DNA of 64,000 nucleotides from CAWJMD01 sp963845675 (GCA_963845675.1 CAWJSX010000001.1:62001-126000), one strand, 5' to 3'; positions 19,109 through 30,713 are shown, numbered from the stretch's first letter. Notes: generated from the sequence alone by a model not told the origin. Numbers and translations are program-made.

Positions 19109-21277
19109 GTGAGCGACGTCAGCGACCTCAGCGCCCCGAGCGACGCCTCGGGGCGCTCTGAACCGTCGAGCCGACGGCTGGTGGAGCTGGCACAGCGGTA
19201 CGGGGTCGCCACGGAGTACTGGGACTGGCAGGGCAACCACGTGCAGGTGTCGACGCACACGGTGGTCACCGTGCTGGCCGCCCTCGGGGTGCCTGCGATG
19301 AGCGACGACGAGATCGAGGACGCGCTCGCCGAGGCCGAGCTGGCTCCGTGGCGCGACACGCTTCCCCCGGTGCTCGTGACGCGTCAGGACCGGGAGCAGT
19401 CGTTTCCCGTGCACGTGCCCGACGGGCACCCGGTCAACGCGTGGGTCGACCTCGAGGCCGGTGGACGGGTGGTGCTCCACCAGGTCGACCGGTACGTGCC
19501 GCCCCGCGTGGTCGACGGCGCCCCGGTCGGTGAGGCGACGTTCGCGCTCCCCGCTGACCTCCCGCTCGGCTGGCACCGCCTGAGCGCGCACGTGCCTGCG
19601 GGGGTCGTGACGTGCCCGCTGGTGGTGACGCCCTCGCGTCTCGAGCTGCCGGAGTCCCTGACCGGCCGTCAGCGGTGGGGCTTCATGACCCAGCTCTACT
19701 CCGTCCGGTCCAACCAGTCGTGGGGGACAGGTGACCTCGCGGACCTCGCGGAGCTGGCGGCCTGGAGCGGGCGTGACCTCGGCGCCGATTTCGTGCTGGT
19801 CAACCCACTGCACGCGGCCGAGCCCACGGGACGCATGGAGCCCTCGCCCTACCTGCCGACCACCCGGCGCTTCGTCAACCCCCTCTACATCCGCGTCGAG
19901 GACGTCCGTGAGACGGCCTACCTGGCCAGCACGGACCGCGCGCTGATCGAGTGGCAGGCCGAGGCGCTGCGGGAGGGCAACGCCCTCGACGGGGAGCTGG
20001 ACCGGGACGCTGTCTGGTCGGCGAAGAACGAGGCCTTGACGACCGTCTTCGCGCAGCCGCGCACGCCCGCTCGCGAGGCCGCCTTCAGGGCCTTCTGCGA
20101 GCGGGAGGGCGAGGGCCTGGTCGGCTTCGCGACGTGGTGCGCGATCGCCGAGCACCTCGGCCTTCCGGCCGAGCGCTGGCCGGTCGAGGTGCGGGAGCAC
20201 GACCCCGCCGAGATGGACCGCCTCGGTCACCTGCTGGCCGACCGCATCACCTACTACCAGTGGCTCCAGTGGGTCGCCGACGAGCAGCTGGCGTCGGCGC
20301 AGCGTACGGCGACCGAGGCGGGCATGGGTGCCGGGATCGTCCACGACCTCGCGGTCGGCGTGCATCCCGACGGCGCGGACACGTGGGTTCTCGGCTCGGC
20401 CCTGGCGCGAGGCGTCACCGTCGGCGCACCGCCCGACGCCTTCAACCAGGTCGGGCAGAACTGGAGCCAGCCCCCCTGGCGGCCCGACACCCTGGCGGCC
20501 GGTGCCTACGCGCCCTACCGTGACATGCTCCGCACCGTCCTCCGGCACGCGGGAGGCCTCCGGGTCGACCACGTGATGGGGCTCTTCCGGCTGTGGTGGA
20601 TCCCCGAGGGCGCGCTCCCGTCCGAGGGCACCTACGTGCGCTACGACCACGAGGCACTCGTCGGCATCCTCTGTCTCGAGGCGCACCGCGCAGGGTCCTT
20701 CGTCGTCGGTGAGGACCTCGGCGTCGTGGAACCCTGGGTGCGTGAGCACCTCAGCGAGAGAGGGGTTCTCGGTACGTCCATCCTCTGGTTCGAGAAGGAT
20801 GAGCACGGCGTTCCGCTCGCGCCCGAGAAGTGGCGCGAGCTGTGCCTGGCGACGGTGACCACCCACGACCTGCCTCCGACCGCCGGCTACCTCGCCGGCG
20901 AGCACGTCGAGCTGCGCAAGCGGCTGGGTCTGCTCACCCGCCCGGTCGAGGAGGAGCTGGCGGTGGACGAGGCCGACCGTGCCGCGGTGCTCGACCTGGT
21001 GCGATCCCGCTCACTGCTGCCGGAGGACGCCACCGAGCGCCAGGTCGTGGAGGCGCTGCACAAGCTGCTGACGCGCACGCCGTCGTGCCTGATCGGGGTG
21101 TCCCTGAGCGACGCCGTGGGTGACCGCCGGGCGCAGAACCAGCCGGGCACGAGCACGGAGTACCCGAACTGGAAGCTGCCCCTGGCGGACGGGTCGGGGT
21201 CACCGGTGCTGCTCGAGGACCTCATCACGCGACCACGCGCCCTGAACCTGGCGCAAGCCGTCTCCCGCCTGCGCTGA
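19109..21277 (+). CDS. malQ: 4-alpha-glucanotransferase
   Basis: Disproportionates maltodextrins, moving glucan segments between chains and releasing glucose (GH77). 722 aa. The GTG at 19109 has GGAG ten bases upstream. An N-terminal domain of about 190 residues typical of actinobacterial MalQ (LAQRYGVATEYWDWQGNHVQ) precedes the barrel. Visible are FMTQLYSVRSNQSWGTGDLADL, VLVNPLHA, the nucleophile Asp487 in GLRVDHVMGLFRLWWIPEG, acid/base Glu535 in VVGEDLGVV, and TVTTHDLPPTAGYLAG, whose Asp completes the triad. It complements the amylosucrase and alpha-glucosidase nearby. The frame is open upstream of the chosen start, but that sequence is not MalQ-like. Confidence 0.95.
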   Translation: MSDVSDLSAPSDASGRSEPSSRRLVELAQRYGVATEYWDWQGNHVQVSTHTVVTVLAALGVPAMSDDEIEDALAEAELAPWRDTLPPVLVTRQDREQSFPVHVPDGHPVNAWVDLEAGGRVVLHQVDRYVPPRVVDGAPVGEATFALPADLPLGWHRLSAHVPAGVVTCPLVVTPSRLELPESLTGRQRWGFMTQLYSVRSNQSWGTGDLADLAELAAWSGRDLGADFVLVNPLHAAEPTGRMEPSPYLPTTRRFVNPLYIRVEDVRETAYLASTDRALIEWQAEALREGNALDGELDRDAVWSAKNEALTTVFAQPRTPAREAAFRAFCEREGEGLVGFATWCAIAEHLGLPAERWPVEVREHDPAEMDRLGHLLADRITYYQWLQWVADEQLASAQRTATEAGMGAGIVHDLAVGVHPDGADTWVLGSALARGVTVGAPPDAFNQVGQNWSQPPWRPDTLAAGAYAPYRDMLRTVLRHAGGLRVDHVMGLFRLWWIPEGALPSEGTYVRYDHEALVGILCLEAHRAGSFVVGEDLGVVEPWVREHLSERGVLGTSILWFEKDEHGVPLAPEKWRELCLATVTTHDLPPTAGYLAGEHVELRKRLGLLTRPVEEELAVDEADRAAVLDLVRSRSLLPEDATERQVVEALHKLLTRTPSCLIGVSLSDAVGDRRAQNQPGTSTEYPNWKLPLADGSGSPVLLEDLITRPRALNLAQAVSRLR

Positions 21278-21286
21278 GGTTCAGCG

Positions 21287-21305
21287 GCGCCGGACCTGGC
21301 AGGGA

Positions 21306-21316
<11 letters not shown>
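21287..21316. terminator. possible bidirectional hairpin between malQ and pepN
   Basis: GCGCCGG (21287-21293) and CCGGCGC (21310-21316) form a 7-bp stem with a 16-base loop at the convergent ends of malQ and pepN. There is no T-run. The right arm overlaps the last codons of pepN, so this is only a weak candidate. Confidence 0.3.
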
Positions 21317-23870
<2,554 letters not shown>

Positions 23871-24048
23871 GTGGTCTCCTCGTCCCTGCGCTGGTCGCGC
23901 TCTTGTCGTTCGTCGGCGCGGCGGCGCCTGCGCTCCGGCCCCCGGCGCGACGGCCGGGCGGAGTTCCTGCCCGGAATACTCCCACGGCCCCGGGGGCTGG
24001 ACCCACCGACAGCACCGACTTCCAGCACGAGCAGGAGACGAGGACTAC

Positions 24049-24663
24049 ATGAGTGACCGGACGCGCGTGGACTTCTGGTTCGACCCGGTGTGCCCGTGGG
24101 CGTGGATGACCTCACGGTGGATGCTGGAGGTCGAGAAGGTCCGCGACGTCCAGGTGACCTGGAACGTGATGAGCCTCGCCGTGCTCAACGAGGATGCCGA
24201 CCTGCCCGACGACTACCGCAAGCTGATGGACAGGGCATGGCTGCCGGTCCGTGTCGTGACCGCAGCCCAGATCGAGCACGGCCAGGACGTCGTCGGGCCG
24301 CTCTACACCGCCATCGGGTCCCGCATCCACCCCGGCGGCGCCGAGGACTTCCGCGCGGCCGTCGTGGGTGGCCTGGCGGACGTGGGCCTTCCGGCCGAGC
24401 TGATCGAGGCCGGCGACTCCGACCGCTACGACGAGCAGCTGCGCGCCAGCCACGCCGAGGGCACCGACCGCGTGGGCCAGGACGTCGGCACGCCGGTCAT
24501 CGCCGTCGGCGACACGGCCTTCTTCGGCCCGGTGGTGACGCCCGCCCCGACGGGCGACATGGCGGCCCAGCTGTGGGACGGCGTCGTCGCCGTTGCCGGG
24601 GTCCCGGGCTTCTACGAGCTGAAGCGGACGCGCGACCGCGGGCCGGTCTTCGACCAGGACTGA
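24049..24663 (+). CDS. DsbA-family protein, Rv2466c-like mycothiol-linked oxidoreductase
   Basis: 204 aa thioredoxin-fold protein with the helical insertion of the DsbA family. DFWFDPVCPWAWMTSRWMLE aligns with the active-site start of Rv2466c, and WNVMSLAVLNED and VGTPVIAVGDTAFFGPV match its core. M. tuberculosis Rv2466c, as I recall, has CPWC and acts as a mycothiol-dependent nitroreductase; here the second Cys is Ala (CPWA), so only a monothiol mechanism is possible. Cytoplasmic, no signal peptide. The ATG at 24049 gives the expected N-terminus. rpiB follows after 40 bases, as in mycobacteria. Confidence 0.9.
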   Translation: MSDRTRVDFWFDPVCPWAWMTSRWMLEVEKVRDVQVTWNVMSLAVLNEDADLPDDYRKLMDRAWLPVRVVTAAQIEHGQDVVGPLYTAIGSRIHPGGAEDFRAAVVGGLADVGLPAELIEAGDSDRYDEQLRASHAEGTDRVGQDVGTPVIAVGDTAFFGPVVTPAPTGDMAAQLWDGVVAVAGVPGFYELKRTRDRGPVFDQD

Positions 24664-24703
24664 GCGCGTAGGGCTCCTGAGGGCGCGTGCCAGGATGTGC
24701 GCC

Positions 24704-25162
24704 ATGCGCGTACACCTCGGCTGCGACCACGCCGGCTTCGAGCTGGTCCAGCACCTCAAGGAGCACCTGGGCGCCGCCGGGCACGAGGTCGTCGACCACG
24801 GCCCGGCGGCGTTCGACCCCCTCGACGACTACCCCGCGTTCTGCATCGCCGCGGGGGAGGCCGTCGTCGCGGACCCGGGCAGCCTCGGCATCGTCGTCGG
24901 CGGGTCGGGGAACGGCGAGCAGATCGCGGCCAACAAGGTCGTCGGTGTCCGGGCTGCGCTCGCCTGGAACCTGGATACCGCCCGTCTGGCCCGTCAGCAC
25001 AACGACGCCAACGTCGTGGCTGTCGGGGCCCGGCAGCACGCCCGCGTCGACGCCGTGGCGATCGTCGAGGCGTTCCTGGCCGAGGACTTCACCGGGGACG
25101 AGCGACACCAGCGCCGGATCGACCAGGTCTCCGCCTACGAGGCGCCTGGTGGCGGGCGCTAG
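24704..25162 (+). CDS. rpiB: ribose-5-phosphate isomerase B
   Basis: Interconverts ribose 5-phosphate and ribulose 5-phosphate. 152 aa, RpiB/LacA fold. MRVHLGCDHAGFELVQHLK carries the phosphate-binding Asp-His pair, DYPAFC and GIVVGGSGNGEQIAANKV form the active-site loop, and RQHNDANVVAVGAR is the conserved second signature. In actinobacterial enzymes a Glu replaces the Cys base found in E. coli RpiB; the Glu in GNGEQIA fits that. CAGGAT lies seven bases before the ATG, suggesting a leaderless transcript. Its TAG stop shares a CTAG palindrome with the stop of the converging acetyltransferase gene. Confidence 0.94.
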   Translation: MRVHLGCDHAGFELVQHLKEHLGAAGHEVVDHGPAAFDPLDDYPAFCIAAGEAVVADPGSLGIVVGGSGNGEQIAANKVVGVRAALAWNLDTARLARQHNDANVVAVGARQHARVDAVAIVEAFLAEDFTGDERHQRRIDQVSAYEAPGGGR

Positions 25163-26415
25163 AAGCCGCTGCCGTTGAAGGGCGCCACGTGCCACGAGAA
25201 GGCGCTCGAAGCCCGCTCCAGCACGTGCGGCTCGACGGCGTCGACGAGGCCGGCACCGGCGAGCGCGGCGAGCGTCCGGCCTCCCAGGTAGGCCGCACCG
25301 AGGGTGCGCTCCGAAAGCCGCAGGTGGGGGTCGGACCGCGTGCGCGTGCACGCGGCGCCCTCCGGCCCCCCGACCAGGTGCCAGCGCCCGGCGTTGTCCG
25401 GACACATCTCGTCGGTCACCTCGAGCACCACGTCGACGTCGCCGGTGTACCGGCGGGCCTCGAGCGCAGCCGGCAGGTCGACCAGCCGTAGCCACAGCCC
25501 GTCCGACAGACGCGCCTTCGCGGCGCGCACGTCGACGAGCAGGTGCATCAGCGGGTCGTCCGTCGGCCGCTTGTCGGTGGTGACGCTCGACATCAGGTCC
25601 ATGTCGGCCAGGCGGCCCCAGAGCACCCGCGCGGCGGCCGCGTCCAGTGCCGTGGCCTGCAGGACCTGGACGGTGCCGTTCGGCCCGGTCGGCTCCCAGC
25701 CCTCCTTGCGGCGGAAGAGTGCGACCCCCCGGACGGCGCCCTGCCCGTCCTCGACCACGAGGACCTTCTTCTGCTCCGCATCGTGCCGCCACCCCTTCGG
25801 GTCGGCCAGCATCTGCTGCTGCCGACCGAGCGAGCCCCGGGACACGGCGCCCGGGCGCGTCCGGCGGTACGCCTCGTAGCAGTCCTGGACCAGCGCCGTG
25901 TGCCGATCGACGTCGGCGACCTCGAAACGGACCTGGAGGTCGTCGGAGCCGGACACGTCCACCATGTCGGCGCCGCGGGCGACCGTCAGGTCCAGGCCGT
26001 GCGTCGCCAGCCCGTAGCCGAACCGTCCGTAGATGCCGGGCTCCGCGGCCCAGAGCACCGAGACGGGTTCGGAACCGCGTTCCCGGACGGCGCCGAGGTG
26101 GTGCGCCATCATGGCCCGCAGGACGCCCTGGCGCCGGAACTGCGGGTGGACGCCCACCCACGTCAGACCGGCTGCGGGCACCTCACCGCCGGGCACCGTC
26201 ATGTCGAGGGAGAACACGGAGTGCACGCCCGCCAGGCGGCCGCCGATCTCCGCCGCGACCGTGCGGTCCCACTCGAAGCCGAGGAACTCGGCCTCCGCCT
26301 CGCGCTTCTCCGGGTCGAACGACCACACCCACTGGTCGAGCTCCATCAGGTCGTGGCGCCGGTCCTCGCCGAGGGGGACCAGCGTCACGCCCCCCACCGC
26401 GCCCGTGGCCGTCAT
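25159..26415 (-). CDS. Eis-like GNAT N-acetyltransferase
   Basis: 418 aa, the tripartite Eis architecture: an N-terminal GNAT domain with the acetyl-CoA loop GVHPQFRRQGVLRAMM, a second GNAT-like domain, and a C-terminal sterol-carrier-like domain. IYGRFGYGLAT holds the Tyr that corresponds to the general acid of M. tuberculosis Eis. The protein ends in Phe (APFNGSGF), and in Eis the C-terminal Phe carboxylate completes the active site. Eis proteins acetylate amines, including aminoglycosides and lysines; the physiological substrate here is unknown. ATG 26415 is chosen over in-frame upstream codons because CACGAT lies six bases before it. Confidence 0.88.
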   Translation of the reverse strand: MTATGAVGGVTLVPLGEDRRHDLMELDQWVWSFDPEKREAEAEFLGFEWDRTVAAEIGGRLAGVHSVFSLDMTVPGGEVPAAGLTWVGVHPQFRRQGVLRAMMAHHLGAVRERGSEPVSVLWAAEPGIYGRFGYGLATHGLDLTVARGADMVDVSGSDDLQVRFEVADVDRHTALVQDCYEAYRRTRPGAVSRGSLGRQQQMLADPKGWRHDAEQKKVLVVEDGQGAVRGVALFRRKEGWEPTGPNGTVQVLQATALDAAAARVLWGRLADMDLMSSVTTDKRPTDDPLMHLLVDVRAAKARLSDGLWLRLVDLPAALEARRYTGDVDVVLEVTDEMCPDNAGRWHLVGGPEGAACTRTRSDPHLRLSERTLGAAYLGGRTLAALAGAGLVDAVEPHVLERASSAFSWHVAPFNGSGF

Positions 26416-26527
26416 GGCGCCATCGTGGCAGCGGATGCCGCTCGGGTCATCCCGATATTCGCTGACACGGTGGGGTGGCAGCCACGCGCAGTCTGTGGAG
26501 GTGGCGGACTGCACCCTCGCGGACGGA

Positions 26528-26533
26528 TATCGT
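26528..26533 (+). promoter_or_regulatory. -10 element of leaderless SpoIIE-type phosphatase gene
   Basis: TATCGT, followed by exactly six bases and the GTG at 26540. This spacing puts the transcript start at or next to the start codon and decides between several candidate in-frame GTG codons. Confidence 0.6.
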
Positions 26534-26539
26534 CATCGC

Positions 26540-27658
26540 GTGGAGCAGACCGTGGCGGTGAAGCCGGCCGCCGTCTCCCGGTCGCATCGCGTGCCGTGGC
26601 GCGGCCGGGTGTGGCGGCGGCAGGTGCTCACGTCGCAACCCGTCGTGCTCCTGCTGCTCACCCTGCTCGCCGTGCTCCTGTTCTTCCTGCAGGTCGTCGA
26701 GTTCCCGTACACGCCGCTGAGCACCATCGTGGTGGTGCTGCTGCTGGGCGGCTTCTTCCTGAGGGTGCGGTCGATCGCCCTGCTGTACCTCGTGATCGGG
26801 TCGGGCATCGCGTTCGTCCTCACGTCGCAGGGGACGACCACGACGACGAACTACGGGACGCTGACGACGATCGTCATCACCGCGGTGCTCGTCTTCCTGT
26901 TCGCCCGCAGCCGCGAGCGGCTCGGCGTCCAGGGGACGCTGGGGGAGTCGATGCTCGTCGACCTGAGGGACCGGCTGCGGTCCCAGGGGCAGATCCCCCG
27001 GCTGCCGGCCCAGTGGAAGGTGGAGACCACGCTGCGGTCCGCCTACGGCGACTCGTTCTCCGGCGACTTCCTCGTCTCCTCGCGGTCCAACGACGACACG
27101 CTGCTCGAGATGGCCCTGGTCGACGTCTCCGGCAAGGGGCAGGCCGCCGGGACCCGGGCGCTGCTGCTGTCGGGGGCCTTCGGTGGGCTGATCGGCGCGA
27201 TGCCCGCCGAGGAGTTCCTGTCGGCGGCCAACGCCTACCTGCTGCGACAGCGCTGGGACGAGGGCTTCGCCACCGCGGTCCACCTCGGGCTGGACCTGGT
27301 GACGGGCCGCTTCCGGATGGCCAGCGCAGGTCACCCCCCGGCTGCGCACTACCACGCAGGATCCGGGGTGTGGGAGGTCATCCGCACGGCCCACGGTCCC
27401 GTGCTGGGCATCATCGACGGCGTCGAGTACCCCGCCCACGAAGGCAGGCTCGACCGCGGCGACGCGCTGCTGCTCTACACCGACGGACTCGTCGAGACGC
27501 CGGGCCGCGACCTGGACCTCGGCATCGACCGCCTCATGGGGCAGGCCGAGAGGCTCGTCCGGCGCGGCCAGTTCCGCGGTGGTGCGGACTGGATCGTCGA
27601 CGGCACGCGCACGGACGAGAGCGACGACCGGGCTCTCGTGCTCGTCTGGCGCGAGTGA
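26540..27658 (+). CDS. membrane-anchored PP2C/SpoIIE-type serine phosphatase
   Basis: 372 aa. About 110 N-terminal residues hold three or four hydrophobic segments (VVLLLLTLLAVLLFFLQVV and STIVVVLLLGGFFL). The cytoplasmic domain is of the SpoIIE/RsbU class: YGDSFSGDFLVSS, ALVDVSGKGQAAGTRALLLS, ASAGHPPAAHY, LLLYTDGLVETPG and DESDDRALVLVW, with all the metal-binding Asp residues of the family present. Relatives dephosphorylate anti-sigma-factor antagonists. No such partner gene is adjacent, so its target is unknown. The start follows the leaderless -10 at 26528. Confidence 0.9.
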   Translation: MEQTVAVKPAAVSRSHRVPWRGRVWRRQVLTSQPVVLLLLTLLAVLLFFLQVVEFPYTPLSTIVVVLLLGGFFLRVRSIALLYLVIGSGIAFVLTSQGTTTTTNYGTLTTIVITAVLVFLFARSRERLGVQGTLGESMLVDLRDRLRSQGQIPRLPAQWKVETTLRSAYGDSFSGDFLVSSRSNDDTLLEMALVDVSGKGQAAGTRALLLSGAFGGLIGAMPAEEFLSAANAYLLRQRWDEGFATAVHLGLDLVTGRFRMASAGHPPAAHYHAGSGVWEVIRTAHGPVLGIIDGVEYPAHEGRLDRGDALLLYTDGLVETPGRDLDLGIDRLMGQAERLVRRGQFRGGADWIVDGTRTDESDDRALVLVWRE

Positions 27659-27661
27659 GGC

Positions 27662-29074
27662 TCAGACGGCGCCCGTGACCCGGTCCGTCGCCCGCACGCG
27701 CGCCGCGTAGTCGTCGACGGGCCAGTACGTGCCGCCCGCGACGCGCACGGCGGTCACCCGTCCGGCGTCGCGGCGGTACCGCACCGTCTCCCCCGGAGAC
27801 CCGTAGCCCCCGGTGTCGGCGATCAGCAGGGTGTCGGCGTCCACGACGTCGAAGGTGGTGCGCGCCGTTGTGGGGTCCGGTTGGTTGGGGGAGAGGCCGA
27901 AGAGCGTGCCCCCGAGGTCGACCACGTCCAGCACGCCCCACAGGTTGGCGAAGCGCCCGGTGAACGACGCGTTGCCGCTCTCGGCGCCTCCCTTCACGGC
28001 GAGGTCGATGAGAGCCACCACCCCCTGCGCGAGCGCCAGGGCCGCCCCGTCGATGCAGTTGGTCAGCACCGACACCACGAGGCCGTCGCGGGGGTCCACC
28101 AGCGTCCGCGTGATGTGCCCGGGGTAGCCGCCGCCGTGCCCGACCATGCGACGTTCCCCCAGCTGGTGCACCGAGAAGCCGAGCCCGTAGTGCTCGTCGG
28201 TGCCGTCGACCTGCCACTCGTCACGATGCAGCCGACGCTTGGATGCGTCGGTCAGCAGACGCTCGTCGCCGTTGACGTGCGCGGAGGCGTACCGGCAGAG
28301 GTCCTCCGCGGTGGAGTAGAAGCCCGTCGCGGCGGCCAGCGCCGCGGTGTCGACGTGGTCGATCGGTCGGCGCTCGTCCAGGTAGGCCAGACCGGTGTAC
28401 CCCGTGGCGTACTGGTCGGCGCGCGCCGCGTCGTACTCAGGACCGGTGTGCTGCAGCCCGATCCGGCCCACGATGTGCTCGCTCACGTAGTCGGCGTACG
28501 TCTGCGCCGAGGCGGCCTCGATGACGAGGCCGAGTAGGCCGTACCCGATGTTCGAGTACTTGAACCGCTCGTTGGCCGGCAGCACGTCCGCAGCGTCCCG
28601 GGTCGCGGCGAGGAGGGCGTCGCGGTCGGGGAACGGTGCATGCAGCTGCCAGAAGTCGCTGTCGTGGGTGTCCCGCACCACGCCGCCGCCGTGCGCCAGG
28701 AGCTCGGCCAGGGTGCGGTCCGCGACACCGGCACCGGCGAGGTCCGGGACGTGCGCGGCGACGGTGTCGTCCAGACGCAGGGCACCCGTCTCGGCGAGCT
28801 GCATGACGGCGGTCGCGGTGAACGTCTTCGAGTGGGAGGCGATCCGGAACAGGTGCTCAGTGGTCAGGTCGGTCGCGTCCCGCCCCCGGTGCCCGGTGTC
28901 CGCGTGCCCGTGCGCGCTGGAGAGCAACAGCTCGCCTCCCAGGGCGACGGCCAGCTGGACGCCGGGGATCTGCAGGGTGCGCCGCCGCAGCGCGACCCAC
29001 GAGTCGGCGTAGGCGGCGGCGGAGCGGATCGTCTCCAGGTCTGTGGCCGTCCGGTTCGGGCGCTGTGGCGACAT
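27662..29074 (-). CDS. serine hydrolase, class C beta-lactamase/LipP family
   Basis: 470 aa with a penicillin-binding-protein-like fold. SHSK at residues 80-83 is the SxxK nucleophile motif, YSN in FKYSNIGYGLLG is the second motif, and HGGGYPGHI is the third. An extra C-terminal domain of about 120 residues follows (NLWGVLDVVDLGG onward). No signal peptide, so it is probably a cytoplasmic esterase or peptidase rather than a true beta-lactamase. M. tuberculosis lipP (Rv2463), a family member, lies at the matching position between rpiB and tig. TAGGGT (29081-29086) lies six bases before the ATG. Confidence 0.88.
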   Translation of the reverse strand: MSPQRPNRTATDLETIRSAAAYADSWVALRRRTLQIPGVQLAVALGGELLLSSAHGHADTGHRGRDATDLTTEHLFRIASHSKTFTATAVMQLAETGALRLDDTVAAHVPDLAGAGVADRTLAELLAHGGGVVRDTHDSDFWQLHAPFPDRDALLAATRDAADVLPANERFKYSNIGYGLLGLVIEAASAQTYADYVSEHIVGRIGLQHTGPEYDAARADQYATGYTGLAYLDERRPIDHVDTAALAAATGFYSTAEDLCRYASAHVNGDERLLTDASKRRLHRDEWQVDGTDEHYGLGFSVHQLGERRMVGHGGGYPGHITRTLVDPRDGLVVSVLTNCIDGAALALAQGVVALIDLAVKGGAESGNASFTGRFANLWGVLDVVDLGGTLFGLSPNQPDPTTARTTFDVVDADTLLIADTGGYGSPGETVRYRRDAGRVTAVRVAGGTYWPVDDYAARVRATDRVTGAV

Positions 29075-29227
29075 GGGCAGACCCTAGCCAGCCGGCCGAA
29101 TCCCGTTGACACCGGCGCTATCCGGGCGGAGGGTGGAGCCATGAGGTCCACCGCTGCGCAGCCTTGACGCCGGACCGGTCCCCTGACCGTCCGCTCGCTG
29201 TCGTGGCGAGCGGTCGCGTACTACTCC

Positions 29228-30436
29228 GTGCGCGACCTCATCCCGATGTACGCCGTGTACGCCGTGTTGTTCGCGGACACGGGCCTGACGACCACCGAGA
29301 TCACGTCGCTCTTCGTGATCTGGTCGGTGGTCGCGTTCGTCGTCGAGGTGCCCTCCGGGGCGTGGGCCGACACCGTGAGCCGACGGGCGCTCCTGGTGCT
29401 GAGCTCCCTGCTGTTCGCCTGCTGCTTCGCGGCCTGGACGTTCGTCCCCTCCTACCCCAGCTTCGCCGTCGGGTTCGTGCTGTGGGGTGTCAGCTCGGCG
29501 CTGATGTCCGGCACGTTCGAGGCGCTGCTCTACGACGAGCTGGCCGGGCTCGGGGCGACTCACCGCTACGCCACGTTGATCGGCCGGGCGGAGGCCCTGG
29601 CCATGGGCTGCAACCTCGTCGCGACCCTCGCCGCCGCACCGCTGATGCTTCTCGGCGGGTACCCCCTCGTCGGTGCGGCGAGCATCGCGGCTGCGCTGCT
29701 CCAGGGCGTGCTCGCGCTGATGCTGCCCGCCGCGCAGCGCGTGGCCTCCGCACAGGACGACACCGTGCCCGGGGACCGGTCCGGGGTCGGCGCGCGATAT
29801 CTGCACGCGCTGACGAGCGGGCTCGCCGAGGTCCGACGCAGGCCGGTGGTCCGGCGTGGAGTGCTGCTCGCGTCCCTGCTGTACGGGCTCACGGCCTTCG
29901 ACGAGTACTTCGGCCTGCTCGCCCTCGAGCAGGGGGTCGACGTGGTCACCGTCCCGCTGCTCGTCGGTGTGACGGTGGTGGGCCAGGTGCTCGGATCCGT
30001 CACGGCGGGGCGTGCCGCCAGGCTGTCGGCACGCGCCCTGGCGTGGATGGTCGCCGTCGCTGCCGTGCTGATGGTCACAGGGTCGCTGCTCAGCCAGCCG
30101 TGGGTCTCGTTCGCTGCGCTGGGTGCGGGGTACGGCCTGGTCACCAACGCCTCGATCGTGGCCGACGCGCGGTTGCAGGACGCCATCGAGGGGCACGCGC
30201 GGGCCACGGTCACGTCCGCGTACGGCCTCGGCAGCGAGGTCGTGGCGCTCGGTGTGTTCGCGGTCTTCGCGGTCGGCCCGGTGCTCGCGAGCGTCGCGGT
30301 CACGATGGCCGCCGTCGCCGTCGTCGTGCTGCCGATCGCAGCGGTCCTGCCGCGGTGGATGCCGGTGCGATCTGCCCGCGATGCGCCCGGCCTGACGCCC
30401 GCATCGCCACCCGGATCACCCATCGGTGGGCACTGA
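29228..30436 (+). CDS. MFS transporter
   Basis: About 402 aa with 11-12 predicted membrane helices. The loop 2-3 signature is in VPSGAWADTVSRRALLVLSS, followed by helices such as LLFACCFAAWTFVP and FVLWGVSSALMSGTFEALLYDE. The C-terminal half repeats the six-helix pattern. It resembles drug or metabolite exporters of the major facilitator superfamily; the substrate is unknown. The GTG at 29228 falls inside what looks like the N-terminal amphipathic lead-in (LTVRSLSWRAVAYYS upstream in frame), so the true start may lie earlier at a non-standard codon. Confidence 0.85.
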   Translation: MRDLIPMYAVYAVLFADTGLTTTEITSLFVIWSVVAFVVEVPSGAWADTVSRRALLVLSSLLFACCFAAWTFVPSYPSFAVGFVLWGVSSALMSGTFEALLYDELAGLGATHRYATLIGRAEALAMGCNLVATLAAAPLMLLGGYPLVGAASIAAALLQGVLALMLPAAQRVASAQDDTVPGDRSGVGARYLHALTSGLAEVRRRPVVRRGVLLASLLYGLTAFDEYFGLLALEQGVDVVTVPLLVGVTVVGQVLGSVTAGRAARLSARALAWMVAVAAVLMVTGSLLSQPWVSFAALGAGYGLVTNASIVADARLQDAIEGHARATVTSAYGLGSEVVALGVFAVFAVGPVLASVAVTMAAVAVVVLPIAAVLPRWMPVRSARDAPGLTPASPPGSPIGGH

Positions 30437-30475
30437 TGGTGTTCAGCGTCCCCGAGATGGGGGATGCTGGAGGAC

Positions 30476-30703
30476 ATGTCCCCTCCAGGCCAACGACGCC
30501 ACGTCCCCGGAAGCCCCTTCAACACCAAGCGTGCCGAGGCGGAGCGCGTGGTCCACTTCACGGTGGGAGAGCGCGTCTGCCACGACCGGTACGGGCTCGG
30601 CACGGTGGTCGGCACCGACGGCGAGACCACCGTGGACGTGGACTTCGGGCAGGGCCCACGGCGACTCACGGCGATCGCCTCGAAGCTGCAGAAGCTCGGC
30701 TAG
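30476..30703 (+). CDS. small conserved protein with Tudor-like motif
   Basis: 75 aa. The second half, VGERVCHDRYGLGTVVGTDG followed by TVDVDFGQGPRRLT, is the SH3/Tudor-like pattern found at the C-terminus of UvrD/PcrA helicases and in CarD-type proteins, where it contacts RNA polymerase. Its isolation as a small protein is compatible with a polymerase- or nucleic-acid-binding role, but this is inference. The ATG at 30476 has GATGCT seven bases upstream; an ATG at 30464 is possible too. Confidence 0.75.
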   Translation: MSPPGQRRHVPGSPFNTKRAEAERVVHFTVGERVCHDRYGLGTVVGTDGETTVDVDFGQGPRRLTAIASKLQKLG

Positions 30704-30713
30704 TCGGCTGGCG

